This document shows, in pieces, positions 49,296 through 59,251 of a stretch of DNA of 64,000 nucleotides. This DNA is from Amycolatopsis nalaikhensis (GTDB lineage Bacteria > Actinomycetota > Actinomycetes > Mycobacteriales > Pseudonocardiaceae). The notes beneath the pieces are model-generated. The model had not been told where the DNA came from, searched no databases, and saw only the letters and a list, made by a program, of their open reading frames with translations. A program made the translations under genes and the position numbers. The stretch spans positions 2,983,501-3,047,500 of the forward strand of contig NZ_CP127173.1 in the NCBI RefSeq assembly GCF_030264295.1. Direction: 5' to 3'. Every line of letters starts with the position of its first letter. Within the stretch, counting starts at the first letter, position 1.

Positions 49296-49984
49296 CCGCC
49301 ACCGCGTCGACCACCCTGCGGCTCTTCGGTTTCCACCACGCGGGCGGCGGTCCGACGGCCTTCGCCGGGTGGCAGTACGCGCTCGGCGGGGCCGTCGAAG
49401 TCGTGCCCGTCGCCTTGCCCGCCGGGGCGCACCCGGACTTCGCCGCGCTCGTCGAACGGCTCGCCGACGACCTCGCGCCCCGGCTGGAGGAACCGTACGT
49501 CTGCTACGGCCACAGCATGGGCGCGCTCGTCGCGTACCGGCTGGCGCGCCTGCGCGAAGCCCGCGGGCAACGCCTCCCCGACCGGCTCCTGCTCGGCGCG
49601 TTCGCCGCCCCGCACCTCGCGCACCCGATCAGCCGCGCGCGGAACCTGACCGACGACGAGCTCGAAGCCTGGCTGCTGTCCGTTTCGGACGTTCCCGCCG
49701 CCCTCCTCGGCGGGGATGGCCGCCGGGCCGCCATGCTCGGGAAGCTCCGCGAAGACCTGCGCCTGTGCGCCACCCACCGGGAAGACCCGCGATCGCCACT
49801 GCCGGTGCCGATCGACGTCTTCGCCGGGACCGCCGATCCGCTCGTCCCGCTCGCCGACGCGCGGGCGTGGTCCTCGTACTCCGGCGTCGACGCCCGGTTT
49901 CACCCGATTCCCGGCGGCCATTTCTTCCCGCGCGAGTCGAAATCCGTCTTCTTCGAACGGCTCCGGACCATTCTCGGGAACTGA
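49292..49984 (+). CDS. Type II (external) thioesterase
   Basis: 230 aa alpha/beta hydrolase. GHSMGA around S75, the acid D182 in FAGTADPLVP and H210 in PGGHFFP make the catalytic triad of GrsT/TEII enzymes. The start LRLFGFHHAGGGPTAFAGW (in part) is typical. TEII enzymes remove wrongly loaded acyl groups from carrier proteins in PKS and NRPS pathways. GTG start overlapping the StrR-type gene. It predicts a carrier-protein pathway, in line with the ACP found downstream and possibly with modules beyond 64 kb. Confidence 0.9.
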   Translation: MTATASTTLRLFGFHHAGGGPTAFAGWQYALGGAVEVVPVALPAGAHPDFAALVERLADDLAPRLEEPYVCYGHSMGALVAYRLARLREARGQRLPDRLLLGAFAAPHLAHPISRARNLTDDELEAWLLSVSDVPAALLGGDGRRAAMLGKLREDLRLCATHREDPRSPLPVPIDVFAGTADPLVPLADARAWSSYSGVDARFHPIPGGHFFPRESKSVFFERLRTILGN

Positions 49985-49985
49985 G

Positions 49986-50015
49986 GTGTGCAACTGGGGA
50001 GCCCCGGTTGCACAC
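49986..50015 (+). terminator. Hairpin before the dehydrogenase genes
   Basis: GTGTGCAACTGGGG-AG-CCCCGGTTGCACAC: a 14-bp stem with one T-G wobble. It starts right after the thioesterase stop and is followed by TTCCTT. Arms resemble those at 56552-56576, the two flanking the precursor module. Confidence 0.75.
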
Positions 50016-50174
50016 TTCCTTGGCCGCATCGGCGCGGCCGGGCATAATCGCTTTCGAAGTCCCGCCAGTGTCGGCGGGCGCGGCCGCCACTGGGGTGATT
50101 TCCGGCGCCGCTTCCTTCCTCTCTCGCCGCCGTTCGCCGAGGGGGATCCGTGCTGACCGGAAACGGGGGATGTC

Positions 50175-51263
50175 TTGTCCGCACCACACGCCGATGACGA
50201 GCCGGTCCGGCTGCTCACGCCGGACGGCGACCGGGTCGAGCACCCTGCCCACCGGCTCGAAACCACGCCGGACCAGCTGCGTTCCTGGTACCGCGAAATG
50301 GTCGTGACCCGCTGCGTCGACGCCGAGGGCGTCACCCTGCAGCGGCAGGGCGAACTGGCGCTGTGGCCGTCTTCGCTCGGCCAGGAAGCCGCGCAGATCG
50401 GGTCCGCGAACGGATTGGCGCCCGGCGACCACGTCTTTCCCAGTTATCGGGACCACGGCGTCGCGATTTCGCGTGGCGTCGATCCGCTGCACATTTTCCG
50501 GATGTTCCGCGGGGCGACCCACGGTGGCTGGGCTCCCGCTGAACGGGATTTCCACCTCTACACGCTCGTCATCGGTTCGCAGACTTTGCACGCGACCGGA
50601 TATGCAATGGGTGTTGCGAAAGATGGCGCGGATTCGGTCGTCATCGTCTATTTCGGTGACGGCGCCACGAGCCAGGGCGACGTCAACGAGGCGTTGAACT
50701 TCGCCGCCGTCTACCAGGCGCCCGTGGTGTTCTTCTGCCAGAACAACCAGTGGGCGATCTCCGAGCGCACCGAACGGCAGAGCCGCGTGCCGCTGTATCG
50801 GCGCGCGGCCGGGTTCGGCCTGCCCGGCGTCCGCGTCGACGGCAACGACGTCCTCGCCTGCGTCGCCGTGACCCGCGACGCCGTCGCCCGCGCCCGTCGC
50901 GGCGAAGGGCCCACGCTGATCGAGGCCTTCACCTACCGGATGGGCGCGCACACGACGTCCGACGACCCGACGCGCTACCGGGACGACGAAGAAGTGGCCG
51001 CGTGGGCCGCGAAAGACCCGATCGCCCGGTTGCGGGCCCACCTCGAGAAGACCGGCCAGGCCGACGAGGCGTTCTTCGCCGAGGTCGACGCCGAAGGCGA
51101 GCGGCTGGCCCGCGAGGTCCGCGCGACCGTGCGCGCCATGCCGGACCCGGACTTCTCCGAGCTGTTCGGCCAGGTCTACGACGGCGAACACCCGCTGATG
51201 GCCGAGGAATCCGCCTTCCACCGCGAGTACGCGGACTCGTTCGTCGACGCGAAGGGGAGCTGA
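50175..51263 (+). CDS. bkdA: Branched-chain 2-oxoacid dehydrogenase E1 alpha
   Basis: 362 aa from a TTG with GGGGGA upstream; no in-frame ATG or GTG precedes the family N-terminus. The TPP motif starts FGDGATSQGDVNEALNFAA (G161 onward) and ends CQNNQW. SRGVDPLHIFRMFRG near 97-111 and YRMGAHTTSDDPTRYRDDEE near 253-272 (phosphorylation-loop region) are typical of BCKDH rather than pyruvate E1. It decarboxylates 2-oxoisovalerate or related acids on TPP. Followed 1 bp later by E1 beta. Cluster-embedded, so probably dedicated to starter-unit supply. Confidence 0.92.
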   Translation: MSAPHADDEPVRLLTPDGDRVEHPAHRLETTPDQLRSWYREMVVTRCVDAEGVTLQRQGELALWPSSLGQEAAQIGSANGLAPGDHVFPSYRDHGVAISRGVDPLHIFRMFRGATHGGWAPAERDFHLYTLVIGSQTLHATGYAMGVAKDGADSVVIVYFGDGATSQGDVNEALNFAAVYQAPVVFFCQNNQWAISERTERQSRVPLYRRAAGFGLPGVRVDGNDVLACVAVTRDAVARARRGEGPTLIEAFTYRMGAHTTSDDPTRYRDDEEVAAWAAKDPIARLRAHLEKTGQADEAFFAEVDAEGERLAREVRATVRAMPDPDFSELFGQVYDGEHPLMAEESAFHREYADSFVDAKGS

Positions 51264-51264
51264 C

Positions 51265-52275
51265 ATGACCGTGCTCGACCTGCCGGAAACCGCCGCCCCG
51301 GCCCGCACGCTGCCGCTCGGCAAGGCGATCAACCAGGCCCTGCGCGACGCGCTCGCCGCCGACCCGAAGGTCGTGTTGATGGGCGAGGACATCGGCCGGC
51401 TCGGCGGGGTGTTCCGGGTGACCGACGGGCTGCAGCGCGAGTTCGGCGAGGACCGCGTGATGGACACGCCGCTGGCCGAGTCCGGCATCGTCGGCACCGC
51501 GATCGGCCTGGCGCTGCGCGGGTACCGGCCGGTCGTCGAGATCCAGTTCGACGGCTTCGTCTTCCCCGCCTACGACCAGATCGTCACGCAGCTGGCGAAG
51601 ATGCGAGCCCGCTCGGGCGGCCGGTTCGGGCTGCCGGTGGTGCTCCGCATCCCGTTCGGCGGCGGGATCGGTGCCGTCGAGCACCACAGCGAGTCGCCCG
51701 AGGCGCTCTTCGCGCACGTGGCCGGGTTGAAGATCGTCTCACCGGCGACGTCCGGCGACGCCTACTGGATGCTGCGTCAGGCGATCGAAGCCGACGACCC
51801 GGTGCTCTTCCTCGAACCCAAGCGGCGGTACTACGACAAGGACACAGTGGACACCGCCGCGGTGCCGGAACCGTTGCACCGGGCCAGGATCGCGCGGCCC
51901 GGCGAGCACGTCACGCTCGCCGCGTACGGCCCGACCGTCCGCACTTGCCTCGACGCGGCCGCGGTCGCCGAGCGCGAAGGGCTGAGCCTGGAGGTCCTGG
52001 ACCTGCGGTCCGTGTCGCCGGTCGACTTCGACACGATCGAGGCGAGCGTTCGCCGCACCGGACGGCTGGTCGTCGTGCACGAGGCGCCGACGTTCCTCGG
52101 GCTCGGCGCCGAGATCGCCGCCCGGATCACCGAACGGTGCTTCCACGTCCTGGAGGCGCCGGTGCTGCGCGCGGGCGGCTACCACCTGCCGTACCCGCCG
52201 TCGCGGCTCGAACACGACTACCTGCCCGACCTCGACCGCGTCCTCGACGCCGCCGAGCGCGCGGTGGCCTACTGA
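51265..52275 (+). CDS. bkdB: Branched-chain 2-oxoacid dehydrogenase E1 beta
   Basis: 336 aa. PLGKAINQALRDALAADPKVVLMGEDIGRLGGVFRVTDGL (in outline) opens the transketolase pyrimidine domain; PLAESGIVGTAIGLALRGYRPVVEIQFDGFVFPAYDQIV follows with residues of the TPP and potassium site; the C-terminal transketolase domain has DLRSVSPVDFDTIEASVRRTGRLVVVHEAP (in part). It pairs with E1 alpha to form an alpha2beta2 enzyme and acylates the E2 lipoyl group. One bp after the E1 alpha stop. Confidence 0.93.
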   Translation: MTVLDLPETAAPARTLPLGKAINQALRDALAADPKVVLMGEDIGRLGGVFRVTDGLQREFGEDRVMDTPLAESGIVGTAIGLALRGYRPVVEIQFDGFVFPAYDQIVTQLAKMRARSGGRFGLPVVLRIPFGGGIGAVEHHSESPEALFAHVAGLKIVSPATSGDAYWMLRQAIEADDPVLFLEPKRRYYDKDTVDTAAVPEPLHRARIARPGEHVTLAAYGPTVRTCLDAAAVAEREGLSLEVLDLRSVSPVDFDTIEASVRRTGRLVVVHEAPTFLGLGAEIAARITERCFHVLEAPVLRAGGYHLPYPPSRLEHDYLPDLDRVLDAAERAVAY

Positions 52276-52276
52276 A

Positions 52277-53509
52277 ATGGGAAGCCCGACCATGCAGCTG
52301 CGCGAGTTCGAGATGCCCGACGTCGGCGAGGGGCTCACCGAGGCGACGATCCTGCGCTGGTTCGTCGGCCCCGGCGACCGCGTCACCGACGGCATGACCG
52401 TCTGCGAAGTCGAGACGGCCAAGGCGGTCGTCGAACTGCCCATCCCGTTCGACGGGGTGGTGCACGAGATCCGCTACCCCGAGTCGTCCACAGTGGACAT
52501 CGGGACGGTCGTCATCACGGTGGCCGACGAAGGCGTCACGCAGGAGGCCGAGCGGATCCTCGCCGAAGAGGACGAGCCGAAGCAGGCGGTCCTCGTCGGC
52601 TACGGCGTGACCACCGGGGCACGCGAACGGCGGCCGCGACGCCGTCCGTCGCCCCCGCCGCCGGTGGACCGCCGGACGCTGGCGAAGCCGCCCGTGCGAC
52701 GGCTGGCCAGGGACCTCGGCATCGAGCTCGACCGCGTCCCCGCGACCGGGCCGGGCGGGCTGATCACCCGCGACGACGTCCGCAACGCCGTCCCCGGGGA
52801 GTCCACAATGGACGAACGCCGGATCCCGGTCAAGGGCGTCCGCCGGGCGACCGCGGAAGCCATGGTGGCCAGCGCGTTCACCGCCCCGCACGTCACCGAG
52901 TTCCTCACCGTGGACGTCACGCGCACCATGCGGTTCCTCGAGGAGCTGAAGGCCGACCCGGACTTCGCCGGGCTCCGGGTGACGCCGCTGCTGATGGTCG
53001 CGAAGGCGTTCCTGACCGCGGTCCGGCGCCACCCCGAGATCAACGCCACCTTCGACGCCGCCCACCAGGAGATCGTCGTCAAGGACCGGGTCAACCTGGG
53101 CATCGCCGCGGCCACCCCGCGCGGCCTGCTCGTGCCGAACGTCAAGGACGCGCACACGCTGACCCTGCCCCGCCTGGCCGCCGCGCTCGGCGAGCTGACC
53201 GCCACCGCCCGCGCCGGCCGGACGACCCCGGCCGACCTGGCCGGCGGCACCCTGACCATCACCAACATCGGCGTCTTCGGCGTGGACTCCGGCACCCCGA
53301 TCCTCAACCCCGGCGAAGCGGTGATCCTCGCGGCGGGCGCGATCAAGCGGCAGCCGTGGGTGGTCGGGGACGAGGTGCGGCCGCGGCACGTGTGCACGCT
53401 CGCGCTGTCGTTCGACCACCGGCTGGTCGACGGCGAGCTCGGGTCCCGCGTGCTCGCGGACACCGGCGCGGTGCTGGAACGGCCGAAGCGCCTGCTCACC
53501 TGGAGCTGA
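52277..53509 (+). CDS. bkdC: Branched-chain 2-oxoacid dehydrogenase E2 (dihydrolipoyl acyltransferase)
   Basis: 410 aa. A single lipoyl domain ([14 protein letters not shown]; lipoylated K49 in [11 protein letters not shown]), a peripheral subunit-binding domain at about 130-165 ([33 protein letters not shown] in outline) and a catalytic domain with HRLVDG, H381 as the active-site base. It transfers isobutyryl or a related acyl to CoA. E3 (lipoamide dehydrogenase) is absent and must come from elsewhere. Start: ATG 52277, or 52292 (MQLREF), which better fits the family N-terminus. Confidence 0.92.
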   Translation: MGSPTMQLREFEMPDVGEGLTEATILRWFVGPGDRVTDGMTVCEVETAKAVVELPIPFDGVVHEIRYPESSTVDIGTVVITVADEGVTQEAERILAEEDEPKQAVLVGYGVTTGARERRPRRRPSPPPPVDRRTLAKPPVRRLARDLGIELDRVPATGPGGLITRDDVRNAVPGESTMDERRIPVKGVRRATAEAMVASAFTAPHVTEFLTVDVTRTMRFLEELKADPDFAGLRVTPLLMVAKAFLTAVRRHPEINATFDAAHQEIVVKDRVNLGIAAATPRGLLVPNVKDAHTLTLPRLAAALGELTATARAGRTTPADLAGGTLTITNIGVFGVDSGTPILNPGEAVILAAGAIKRQPWVVGDEVRPRHVCTLALSFDHRLVDGELGSRVLADTGAVLERPKRLLTWS

Positions 53510-53511
53510 CC

Positions 53512-55263
53512 GTGACCGAACCCCAGAGAACGACCGGCGCGGGCGCGCTCGTGGCGACGCTCGAAGCGCTCGGCGTCGACACCGTCTTCGGCATCCCCGG
53601 CGGCGCGATCCTCCCGGCGTACGACCCGCTGCTGGACTCGGCGAAGGTCCGGCACGTCCTGGTCCGCCACGAGCAGGGCGCCGGGCACGCCGCCACCGGG
53701 TACGCGCAGGCGAGCGGCAAAGTCGGCGTCTGCCTGGCGACGTCCGGGCCGGGCGCGACGAACTTGGTCACCCCGCTCGCCGACGCCTTCCTCGACTCGG
53801 TGCCGGTCGTCGCGATCACCGGGCAGGTGCCGGGCGCGCTGATCGGCTCGGACGCCTTCCAGGAAGCCGACATCCTCGGCATGACCATGCCGGTGACCAA
53901 GCACGGCTACCAGGTGCGCGACGCCGCCGACATCCCGCGCGTGCTCGCGCAGGCCTTCCACCTGGCGGCGAGCGGGCGGCCGGGCCCGGTCCTGGTCGAC
54001 ATCACGAAGGATGCGCTGCAGGCGGCGACGACGTTCGACTGGCCGGTCCGGCTGGACCTGCCGGGCGCGCGGCCGGTGCCCGCACCGCACCCGGGCCAGG
54101 TCAGGGCGGCCGCGCGGCTGCTCGCCGAGGCCAAGCGCCCGGTGCTGTACGTCGGCGGCGGCGTCGTCAAGGCGTCGGCCGAGGCTGAACTGTGGGCTTT
54201 CGCCGAGTTCACCGGCGCTCCGGTCGTGACGACGTTGATGGCGCTCGGCGCGTTCCCGGGCAGCCACCCGCAGCACCTCGGCATGCCGGGGATGCACGGC
54301 TCGGTGGCGGCCGTGACCGCGTTGCAGCGGGCCGATCTCGTCGTCGCGATCGGGGCCCGGTTCGACGACCGCGTCACCGGGCGGCCGGAGACGTTCGCGC
54401 GTGGCGCCAAGGTGGTGCACGTCGACGTCGACCCGGCGGAGATCGGCAAGAACCGCGCGGTCGACGTCCCGATCGTCGGCGACGCCGCCGAAGTGCTGCG
54501 CGAGCTGACCGCCGTCGTCGCGCAGCTCGGCTCGGCCGACCGGCGCGAGTGGTGGGCGACGCTCGAGCACTGGCGGCGGACGTACCCGCTCGGCTACGAC
54601 CCGGCGCCGGACGGCCTGCTCAGCCCGCAGCAGGTGATCGAACGACTCGGGCAGGTCGCCGGGCCGGACGCCGTCTACGCCGCCGGCGTCGGCCAGCACC
54701 AGATGTGGGCCGCGCAGTTCCTGCCGCACGAAAAGCCGCGGACCTGGCTGAACTCGGGCGGGCTCGGCACGATGGGTTACGCGGTCCCGGCCGCGATGGG
54801 CGCGAAGGCCGCTCGGCCGGACGCGGTCGCCTGGGCCGTCGACGGCGACGGCTGCTTTCAGATGACCTGCCAGGAACTCGTCACCTGCGCGCTCGAAGGT
54901 CTGCCGATCAAGGTCGCCGTGATCAACAACGGCGCGCTCGGCATGGTCCGGCAGTGGCAGACGCTCTTCTACGACGAGCGCTACTCGAACACGCGCCTCG
55001 GCGACGACGTCGAAGGCACCCGCTGCCCCGACTTCGTCCGCCTGGCCGAGGCGATGGGCTGCTACGCGCTGCGTTGCGAGCGGCCCGAAGACCTCGACAG
55101 TGTGCTCGACAAAGCCATGTCCTGCGACGACCGGCCCGTCGTCGTGGACTTCGTCGTGCACCAGGACGCGATGGTCTGGCCGATGGTCGCGGCCGGCGCG
55201 GGCAACGACGACATCCAGGCCGCCCGGGGCGTGCGCCCCGACTTCGGCGACCTCACCGACTGA
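53512..55263 (+). CDS. ilvB: Acetolactate synthase large subunit
   Basis: 583 aa from a GTG 2 bp past the E2 stop. The catalytic glutamate is E54 in [14 protein letters not shown]; the central FAD domain contains [16 protein letters not shown]; the TPP motif [16 protein letters not shown] through VINN lies near 443-470. It condenses two pyruvates to 2-acetolactate, the first step to valine. In a cluster, this second copy increases 2-oxoisovalerate for the dehydrogenase. Small-subunit and ilvC genes follow, but dihydroxyacid dehydratase and transaminase do not. Confidence 0.93.
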   Translation: MTEPQRTTGAGALVATLEALGVDTVFGIPGGAILPAYDPLLDSAKVRHVLVRHEQGAGHAATGYAQASGKVGVCLATSGPGATNLVTPLADAFLDSVPVVAITGQVPGALIGSDAFQEADILGMTMPVTKHGYQVRDAADIPRVLAQAFHLAASGRPGPVLVDITKDALQAATTFDWPVRLDLPGARPVPAPHPGQVRAAARLLAEAKRPVLYVGGGVVKASAEAELWAFAEFTGAPVVTTLMALGAFPGSHPQHLGMPGMHGSVAAVTALQRADLVVAIGARFDDRVTGRPETFARGAKVVHVDVDPAEIGKNRAVDVPIVGDAAEVLRELTAVVAQLGSADRREWWATLEHWRRTYPLGYDPAPDGLLSPQQVIERLGQVAGPDAVYAAGVGQHQMWAAQFLPHEKPRTWLNSGGLGTMGYAVPAAMGAKAARPDAVAWAVDGDGCFQMTCQELVTCALEGLPIKVAVINNGALGMVRQWQTLFYDERYSNTRLGDDVEGTRCPDFVRLAEAMGCYALRCERPEDLDSVLDKAMSCDDRPVVVDFVVHQDAMVWPMVAAGAGNDDIQAARGVRPDFGDLTD

Positions 55264-55276
55264 ACCGGAGGAACCC

Positions 55277-55531
55277 ATGCCGGACCGGCTTTCCTTCATC
55301 GTCGACCACACCCCGGACGTGCTGGCCCGGGTTGTGCAACTGTGCCGCGGCCGCGGTTACCCGATCGAAGAACTGACCTTCGGCGCCACGGACCACCCCG
55401 CCGTCGCCCGGCTGACCGTCGTCGTCGGCGAAGGGCCGCGTCCCGTCGGCCGCCTGGCCCTGCAGCTGGACCGCTTGGTCGGTGTCCAGCGCGTCGTCAC
55501 CGAACCGGCGGCCGAGCTCGCCGCCGTCTGA
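55277..55531 (+). CDS. ilvN: Acetolactate synthase small (regulatory) subunit, short form
   Basis: 84 aa with a single ACT domain: [45 protein letters not shown] (in outline). Housekeeping actinobacterial IlvN is about 165 aa with a second domain, so this is a short, IlvM-like subunit. Regulation by valine may therefore be weaker, which would suit a supply gene of secondary metabolism (inference). ATG after GGAGG, 13 bp after ilvB. Confidence 0.85.
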   Translation: MPDRLSFIVDHTPDVLARVVQLCRGRGYPIEELTFGATDHPAVARLTVVVGEGPRPVGRLALQLDRLVGVQRVVTEPAAELAAV

Positions 55532-55550
55532 ATCCCCGAGGAGCGAACCG

Positions 55551-56546
55551 ATGGCTGAACTGTTCTACGAAACCGACGCCGAGCTGGCGACGATCCAAGG
55601 GCGCCGGGTCGCCGTGCTCGGCTACGGCAGCCAGGGCCACGCGCACGCGCTCTGCCTGCGCGACTCCGGCGTCGACGTCCGGGTGGGCCTGCCCGCCGAG
55701 TCGGCGTCCCGCGCCAAGGCCGAGGAGGAGGGCCTGCGGGTCGTCACCCCGGCCGAGGCCGCTGCCGAAGCCGACCTGATCATGGTGCTGGTGCCCGACC
55801 CCGTGCAGGGCCGCGTCTACGCGGAATCCGTGCGCGAGCACCTCGAACCCGGCGACGCGCTGTTCTTCGGGCACGGCTTCAGCGTCCGGTTCGGTTACGT
55901 CGAACCGCCCGCCGACGTCGACGTCTGCCTGGTCGCCCCGAAGGGACCCGGCCACCTGGTGCGGCGGCAGTTCACCGCCGGGAAGGGCGTCCCGTGCATC
56001 GCCGCGGTCGAGCAGGACGCCACGGGCAAGGCGTTCGACCTCGCGCTGTCCTACGCGAAGGCGATCGGCGGCACGCGGGCGGGCGTCATCCGGACGACCT
56101 TCGCCGAGGAGACCGAAACCGACCTCTTCGGCGAGCAGGCCGTGCTGTGCGGCGGGACTTCTGCCTTGGTGAAGGCCGGTTTCGAGACGCTCGTGGAAGC
56201 CGGGTACCAGCCGGAGATCGCGTACTTCGAGGTGCTCAACGAGCTGAAGCTGATCGTCGACCTGATGTACGAAGGCGGCCTCGAAAAGATGCGCTGGTCG
56301 ATTTCCGAGACCGCGGAATGGGGCGACTACGTCACCGGCCCGCGGCTGGTCACCGACGAAACCAAGGCCGAGATGCGCAAGGTGCTCGCCGAAATCAAGG
56401 ACGGTTCCTTCGCGGCCACCTGGATGGCCGAGTACGAAAGTGGGAAGAAGCGGTACGAACAGTTTCGCGCGGCCGACGCCGACGGCCTGCTGGCGACCAC
56501 GGGTACCCGGCTTCGCAAGCTCATGAGCTGGGTCGATCCCGCTTGA
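55551..56546 (+). CDS. ilvC: Ketol-acid reductoisomerase
   Basis: 331 aa, short class I KARI. NADPH site [19 protein letters not shown] (near 22-40). [14 protein letters not shown] near 132-145 and a C-terminal knotted domain with [16 protein letters not shown] near 189-204 and [17 protein letters not shown] near 225-241 bear the Mg-binding acidic residues. It converts 2-acetolactate to 2,3-dihydroxyisovalerate. Last gene of the precursor module, then a hairpin. A paralog of the housekeeping gene is likely elsewhere. Confidence 0.94.
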   Translation: MAELFYETDAELATIQGRRVAVLGYGSQGHAHALCLRDSGVDVRVGLPAESASRAKAEEEGLRVVTPAEAAAEADLIMVLVPDPVQGRVYAESVREHLEPGDALFFGHGFSVRFGYVEPPADVDVCLVAPKGPGHLVRRQFTAGKGVPCIAAVEQDATGKAFDLALSYAKAIGGTRAGVIRTTFAEETETDLFGEQAVLCGGTSALVKAGFETLVEAGYQPEIAYFEVLNELKLIVDLMYEGGLEKMRWSISETAEWGDYVTGPRLVTDETKAEMRKVLAEIKDGSFAATWMAEYESGKKRYEQFRAADADGLLATTGTRLRKLMSWVDPA

Positions 56547-56551
56547 GGCCG

Positions 56552-56576
56552 GTTTGCACACGGCCACTGTGCAAAC
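56552..56576 (+). terminator. Hairpin after ilvC
   Basis: GTTTGCACA-CGGCCAC-TGTGCAAAC: perfect 9-bp stem, 5 bp beyond the ilvC stop. Similar to the hairpin at 49986-50015, so the precursor module is bracketed by two related structures. The other 177 bp to the KAS III gene are relatively AT-rich (around 56655-56695) and probably contain a promoter. Confidence 0.7.
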
Positions 56577-56753
56577 TTCACGAGGCGGCCCGGTGCCGAT
56601 AGAATTACCGACGTCGCCACGGGTGGCGCACTTTTCTTCCCGGCACCGTCGCCGGATCTCGAAACTTTTCGTTCGCTGAACTTTCGCTATTCGCCGCTGG
56701 GGGCGGAACGGCCGCGAGGCCGGACGGGCAAGCAATACGGAGGTAGCTGGACC

Positions 56754-57761
56754 ATGAGTCGTGCGGCGGTACTGGCCGGCCTGGGGGCGTACGTGCCTCC
56801 GCGCACGGTCACCAACGACGACCTGGCGGCCACGATGGTCACCAGCGACAGCTGGATCCGGACCAGGACCGGGATCCGCGAGCGGCACTGGGCCGACACC
56901 GGCACGACGACCGGTGACCTGGCGGCCGTCGCCGGGCAGCGGGCGTTGAAGTCGGCGGGCGTCGATTCGGTCGACCTGGTCGTGCTGGCCACCAGTACGC
57001 CGAACCAGCCGATGCCCGCCACGGCACCGGAAGTGGCCGAGGCGCTCGGTCTCGGCACGGTGGCCGCGTACGACATCTCCGCCGCCTGCGCGGGATTCCT
57101 GTACGCGCTTTCCGTGGCGGCCGGGGCGATCGCGGCGGGGGTCGCCGACCGCGTGCTGGCCATCGGCGCCGACCTGTGGTCGACCCGGCTCAACCCGGAA
57201 GACCGTGCGGTGTCGGTGATCTTCGGTGACGGCGCCGGGGCCGCGGTGGTCCGGGCGGGCGACGCGGACGAGCCGGGCGCGCTGCTCGGCTTCGACCTCG
57301 GCAGTGACGGCGCGCACCGGGAGCTGGCGCGGGTGCCGGGTGACGGCAGCCGCGAACTGTCCACAGGGGACCCTCGGCGTCCCGAGGACCGCTACATGGT
57401 GATGCAGGGCAAGGACATGTTCACCCACGCCGTCAACCGGATGGCCGGTTCGTCCGAGCAACTGCTCGGGAAGATCGGCTGGACCGCCGCCGACGTCGAC
57501 TGGTGCGCCGCGCACCAGGCCAACGTCCGGATCCTGCACACCGTCGCCGACGTGCTCGAAGTGGACCGCGCGCGGATGCTCGTCCACCTCGACCGGGTGG
57601 GCAACACCTCGGCGGCGTCCATCCCGCTGGCGCTGACCGACGCGGCACTGGACGGACGGCTGAAGGCGGGCGACCGCGTGCTGATGACCGCGTTCGGCGG
57701 CGGCTTGAGCTGGGCGTCGGCGGCGGTCCGCTGGCCGGAGCTCGCCGTGCTGGACATCTGA
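56754..57761 (+). CDS. Beta-ketoacyl-ACP synthase III (FabH/KAS III-like)
   Basis: 335 aa thiolase fold. Catalytic triad C112 (SAACAGF), H254 (CAAHQAN) and N284 (GNTSAAS). W35 in DSWIRTRTGIRERHW is the usual start. It condenses an acyl-CoA starter with malonyl-ACP. The upstream dehydrogenase suggests isobutyryl-CoA or another branched acyl-CoA. Related to ZhuH- and FabH-type priming enzymes. First of a new transcription unit, 30 bp upstream of an ACP gene. Substrate specificity is inferred from context. Confidence 0.92.
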   Translation: MSRAAVLAGLGAYVPPRTVTNDDLAATMVTSDSWIRTRTGIRERHWADTGTTTGDLAAVAGQRALKSAGVDSVDLVVLATSTPNQPMPATAPEVAEALGLGTVAAYDISAACAGFLYALSVAAGAIAAGVADRVLAIGADLWSTRLNPEDRAVSVIFGDGAGAAVVRAGDADEPGALLGFDLGSDGAHRELARVPGDGSRELSTGDPRRPEDRYMVMQGKDMFTHAVNRMAGSSEQLLGKIGWTAADVDWCAAHQANVRILHTVADVLEVDRARMLVHLDRVGNTSAASIPLALTDAALDGRLKAGDRVLMTAFGGGLSWASAAVRWPELAVLDI

Positions 57762-57790
57762 TCTCGATCTCGCGAAAGAAGGCACCACGG

Positions 57791-58045
57791 ATGGAGAAGC
57801 TGTTGGACACCGGCGAAGTGGCCACGAGCATCGTCGAGCTGCTCGCCGAAAACCTCGAGTTCGAGCAGGAGTTCACCGCGGAGACGCCGTTCGCCGAGGC
57901 GGGCCTCGACTCGCTGATGATGCTCGAGCTCGCCGTCGTCCTCGAACGCCGCTACAAGATCCGGTTCTCCGAAGAAGAGCTGCTCGAATCCGGCAGCGTC
58001 GCGGCCGTCGTCGCGAAGCTGCGCGACCGCCTCGCCGCCGTCTGA
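57791..58045 (+). CDS. Acyl carrier protein
   Basis: 84 aa, acidic, four-helix ACP. S41 in GLDSLMMLEL is the phosphopantetheine site. The start TGEVATSIVELLAENLEF and end VAAVVAKLRDRLAAV are helix I and IV. It would carry the beta-ketoacyl product of the adjacent KAS III. A free ACP together with KAS III and a type II thioesterase argues for a discrete carrier-bound pathway. ATG, 29 bp after the KAS III stop. Confidence 0.92.
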   Translation: MEKLLDTGEVATSIVELLAENLEFEQEFTAETPFAEAGLDSLMMLELAVVLERRYKIRFSEEELLESGSVAAVVAKLRDRLAAV

Positions 58046-58085
58046 AGTCTTCCACTCACCCGGAAACTCCCTCCAGGAGGAAACT

Positions 58086-59180
58086 GTGTACAGCCGCCTC
58101 GGCGTGTTCCTGTCCCCGGTCCACGAGACCGGGCAGGACCCGCATCTGGCCATCCGCCGCAACCTCGACCTCGTCGAGCTCGTCGACGACCTGAACTTCG
58201 ACGAGGCCTGGTTCGGCGAGCACCACTCGCTGGGCTGGGGCCTGGTCGGCGCGCCGGAGACGATGATCGCCGCCGCTTCCCAGCGCACGCAGCAGATCAA
58301 GCTCGCCAACGGCGTCGTGCCGCTGTCCTGGCACCACCCGTTCCACGTCGCCACCCGCGCGGTGCACCTCGACCACCTTTCGCGCGGCCGCTACATCCTC
58401 GGTGTCGGCCCCGGCGTGCCGACGGACGCGAAGATGCTCGGCCTCGAGCCCGCCGACCAGCGCACCCGCCTGCAGGAGGCGCTGCCGGCCGTGCTGGAGC
58501 TGGTCAACGGCGAAGAGCGGATCAGCGAGAAGACCGACTGGTACGGGCTGAACAACGCCAAGCTGCACCTCGCCCGGTTCCAGCAGGACGGCATCGAGGT
58601 CGCGATCGCCAGCGGCGGGACGTCGCTGACCGCGCCGAAGCTGGCCGGCCAGTACGGCCTCAACATGGTGTCCTTCGCGCTGACCCAGCCGGGCGCGCCG
58701 CACAGCATCGGGCTGTACGACCAGTGGGCCGCCGCCGAGGAGTCCGCCGCCGAGCACGGCAACACCATGCGCCGCGACAAGTGGCGCGTCGCGCTGCCCG
58801 TGCACGTCGCCGAGACGACGAAGCAGGCCTTCGCCGACGTCCGCGACGGCTTCGACCGCTGGCTCTTCGACTACTTCGGCAAGGCCGCCGGCCGCGACGT
58901 CTCCACGCCGGGCATCCCGCGGGAGAAGGAGCTGGACGCGCGGATCGACGCCGGTGGCGCGCTCGTCGGCTCGCCCGAGGACGTCATCGCCGGCATCAAG
59001 CGGCTGCAGGAGAAGACCGGCGGCTTCGGCACCCTGCTCGTCTACCTGCCCGACTGGACGACCTGGGAGAAGACCAACCGCAGCATGGAGCTGCTCGCCC
59101 GGTACGTCGCGCCGTACCTCACCGGCAGTGCCGACCGGCCGCAGGAGTCCATCGACTGGGCCGTCGCCAGCCGCGCCTGA
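58086..59180 (+). CDS. LLM flavin-dependent monooxygenase (bacterial-luciferase-like)
   Basis: 364 aa from a GTG after [17 protein letters not shown] at the start, then [15 protein letters not shown] near 38-52 (His pair) and [31 protein letters not shown] near 81-111 (in outline). It resembles long-chain alkane/alkanal monooxygenases using reduced FMN, supplied by a separate reductase. It may hydroxylate or Baeyer-Villiger-oxidise the ACP- or CoA-bound chain. Third gene of the KAS III unit. F420 cannot be excluded as cofactor. Confidence 0.88.
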   Translation: MYSRLGVFLSPVHETGQDPHLAIRRNLDLVELVDDLNFDEAWFGEHHSLGWGLVGAPETMIAAASQRTQQIKLANGVVPLSWHHPFHVATRAVHLDHLSRGRYILGVGPGVPTDAKMLGLEPADQRTRLQEALPAVLELVNGEERISEKTDWYGLNNAKLHLARFQQDGIEVAIASGGTSLTAPKLAGQYGLNMVSFALTQPGAPHSIGLYDQWAAAEESAAEHGNTMRRDKWRVALPVHVAETTKQAFADVRDGFDRWLFDYFGKAAGRDVSTPGIPREKELDARIDAGGALVGSPEDVIAGIKRLQEKTGGFGTLLVYLPDWTTWEKTNRSMELLARYVAPYLTGSADRPQESIDWAVASRA

Positions 59181-59251
59181 GCCGCGCGTCCGGACTACCC
59201 CGGTCCCCACCCGTCCCGTCCGGACACAACGAATCGAATCGGAGTCATGAC

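Noticed and set aside
52600..55311. 903-codon frame opposite E2 and IlvB
   Set aside because: Antisense shadow, low complexity, no domain; both plus-strand genes are well supported.
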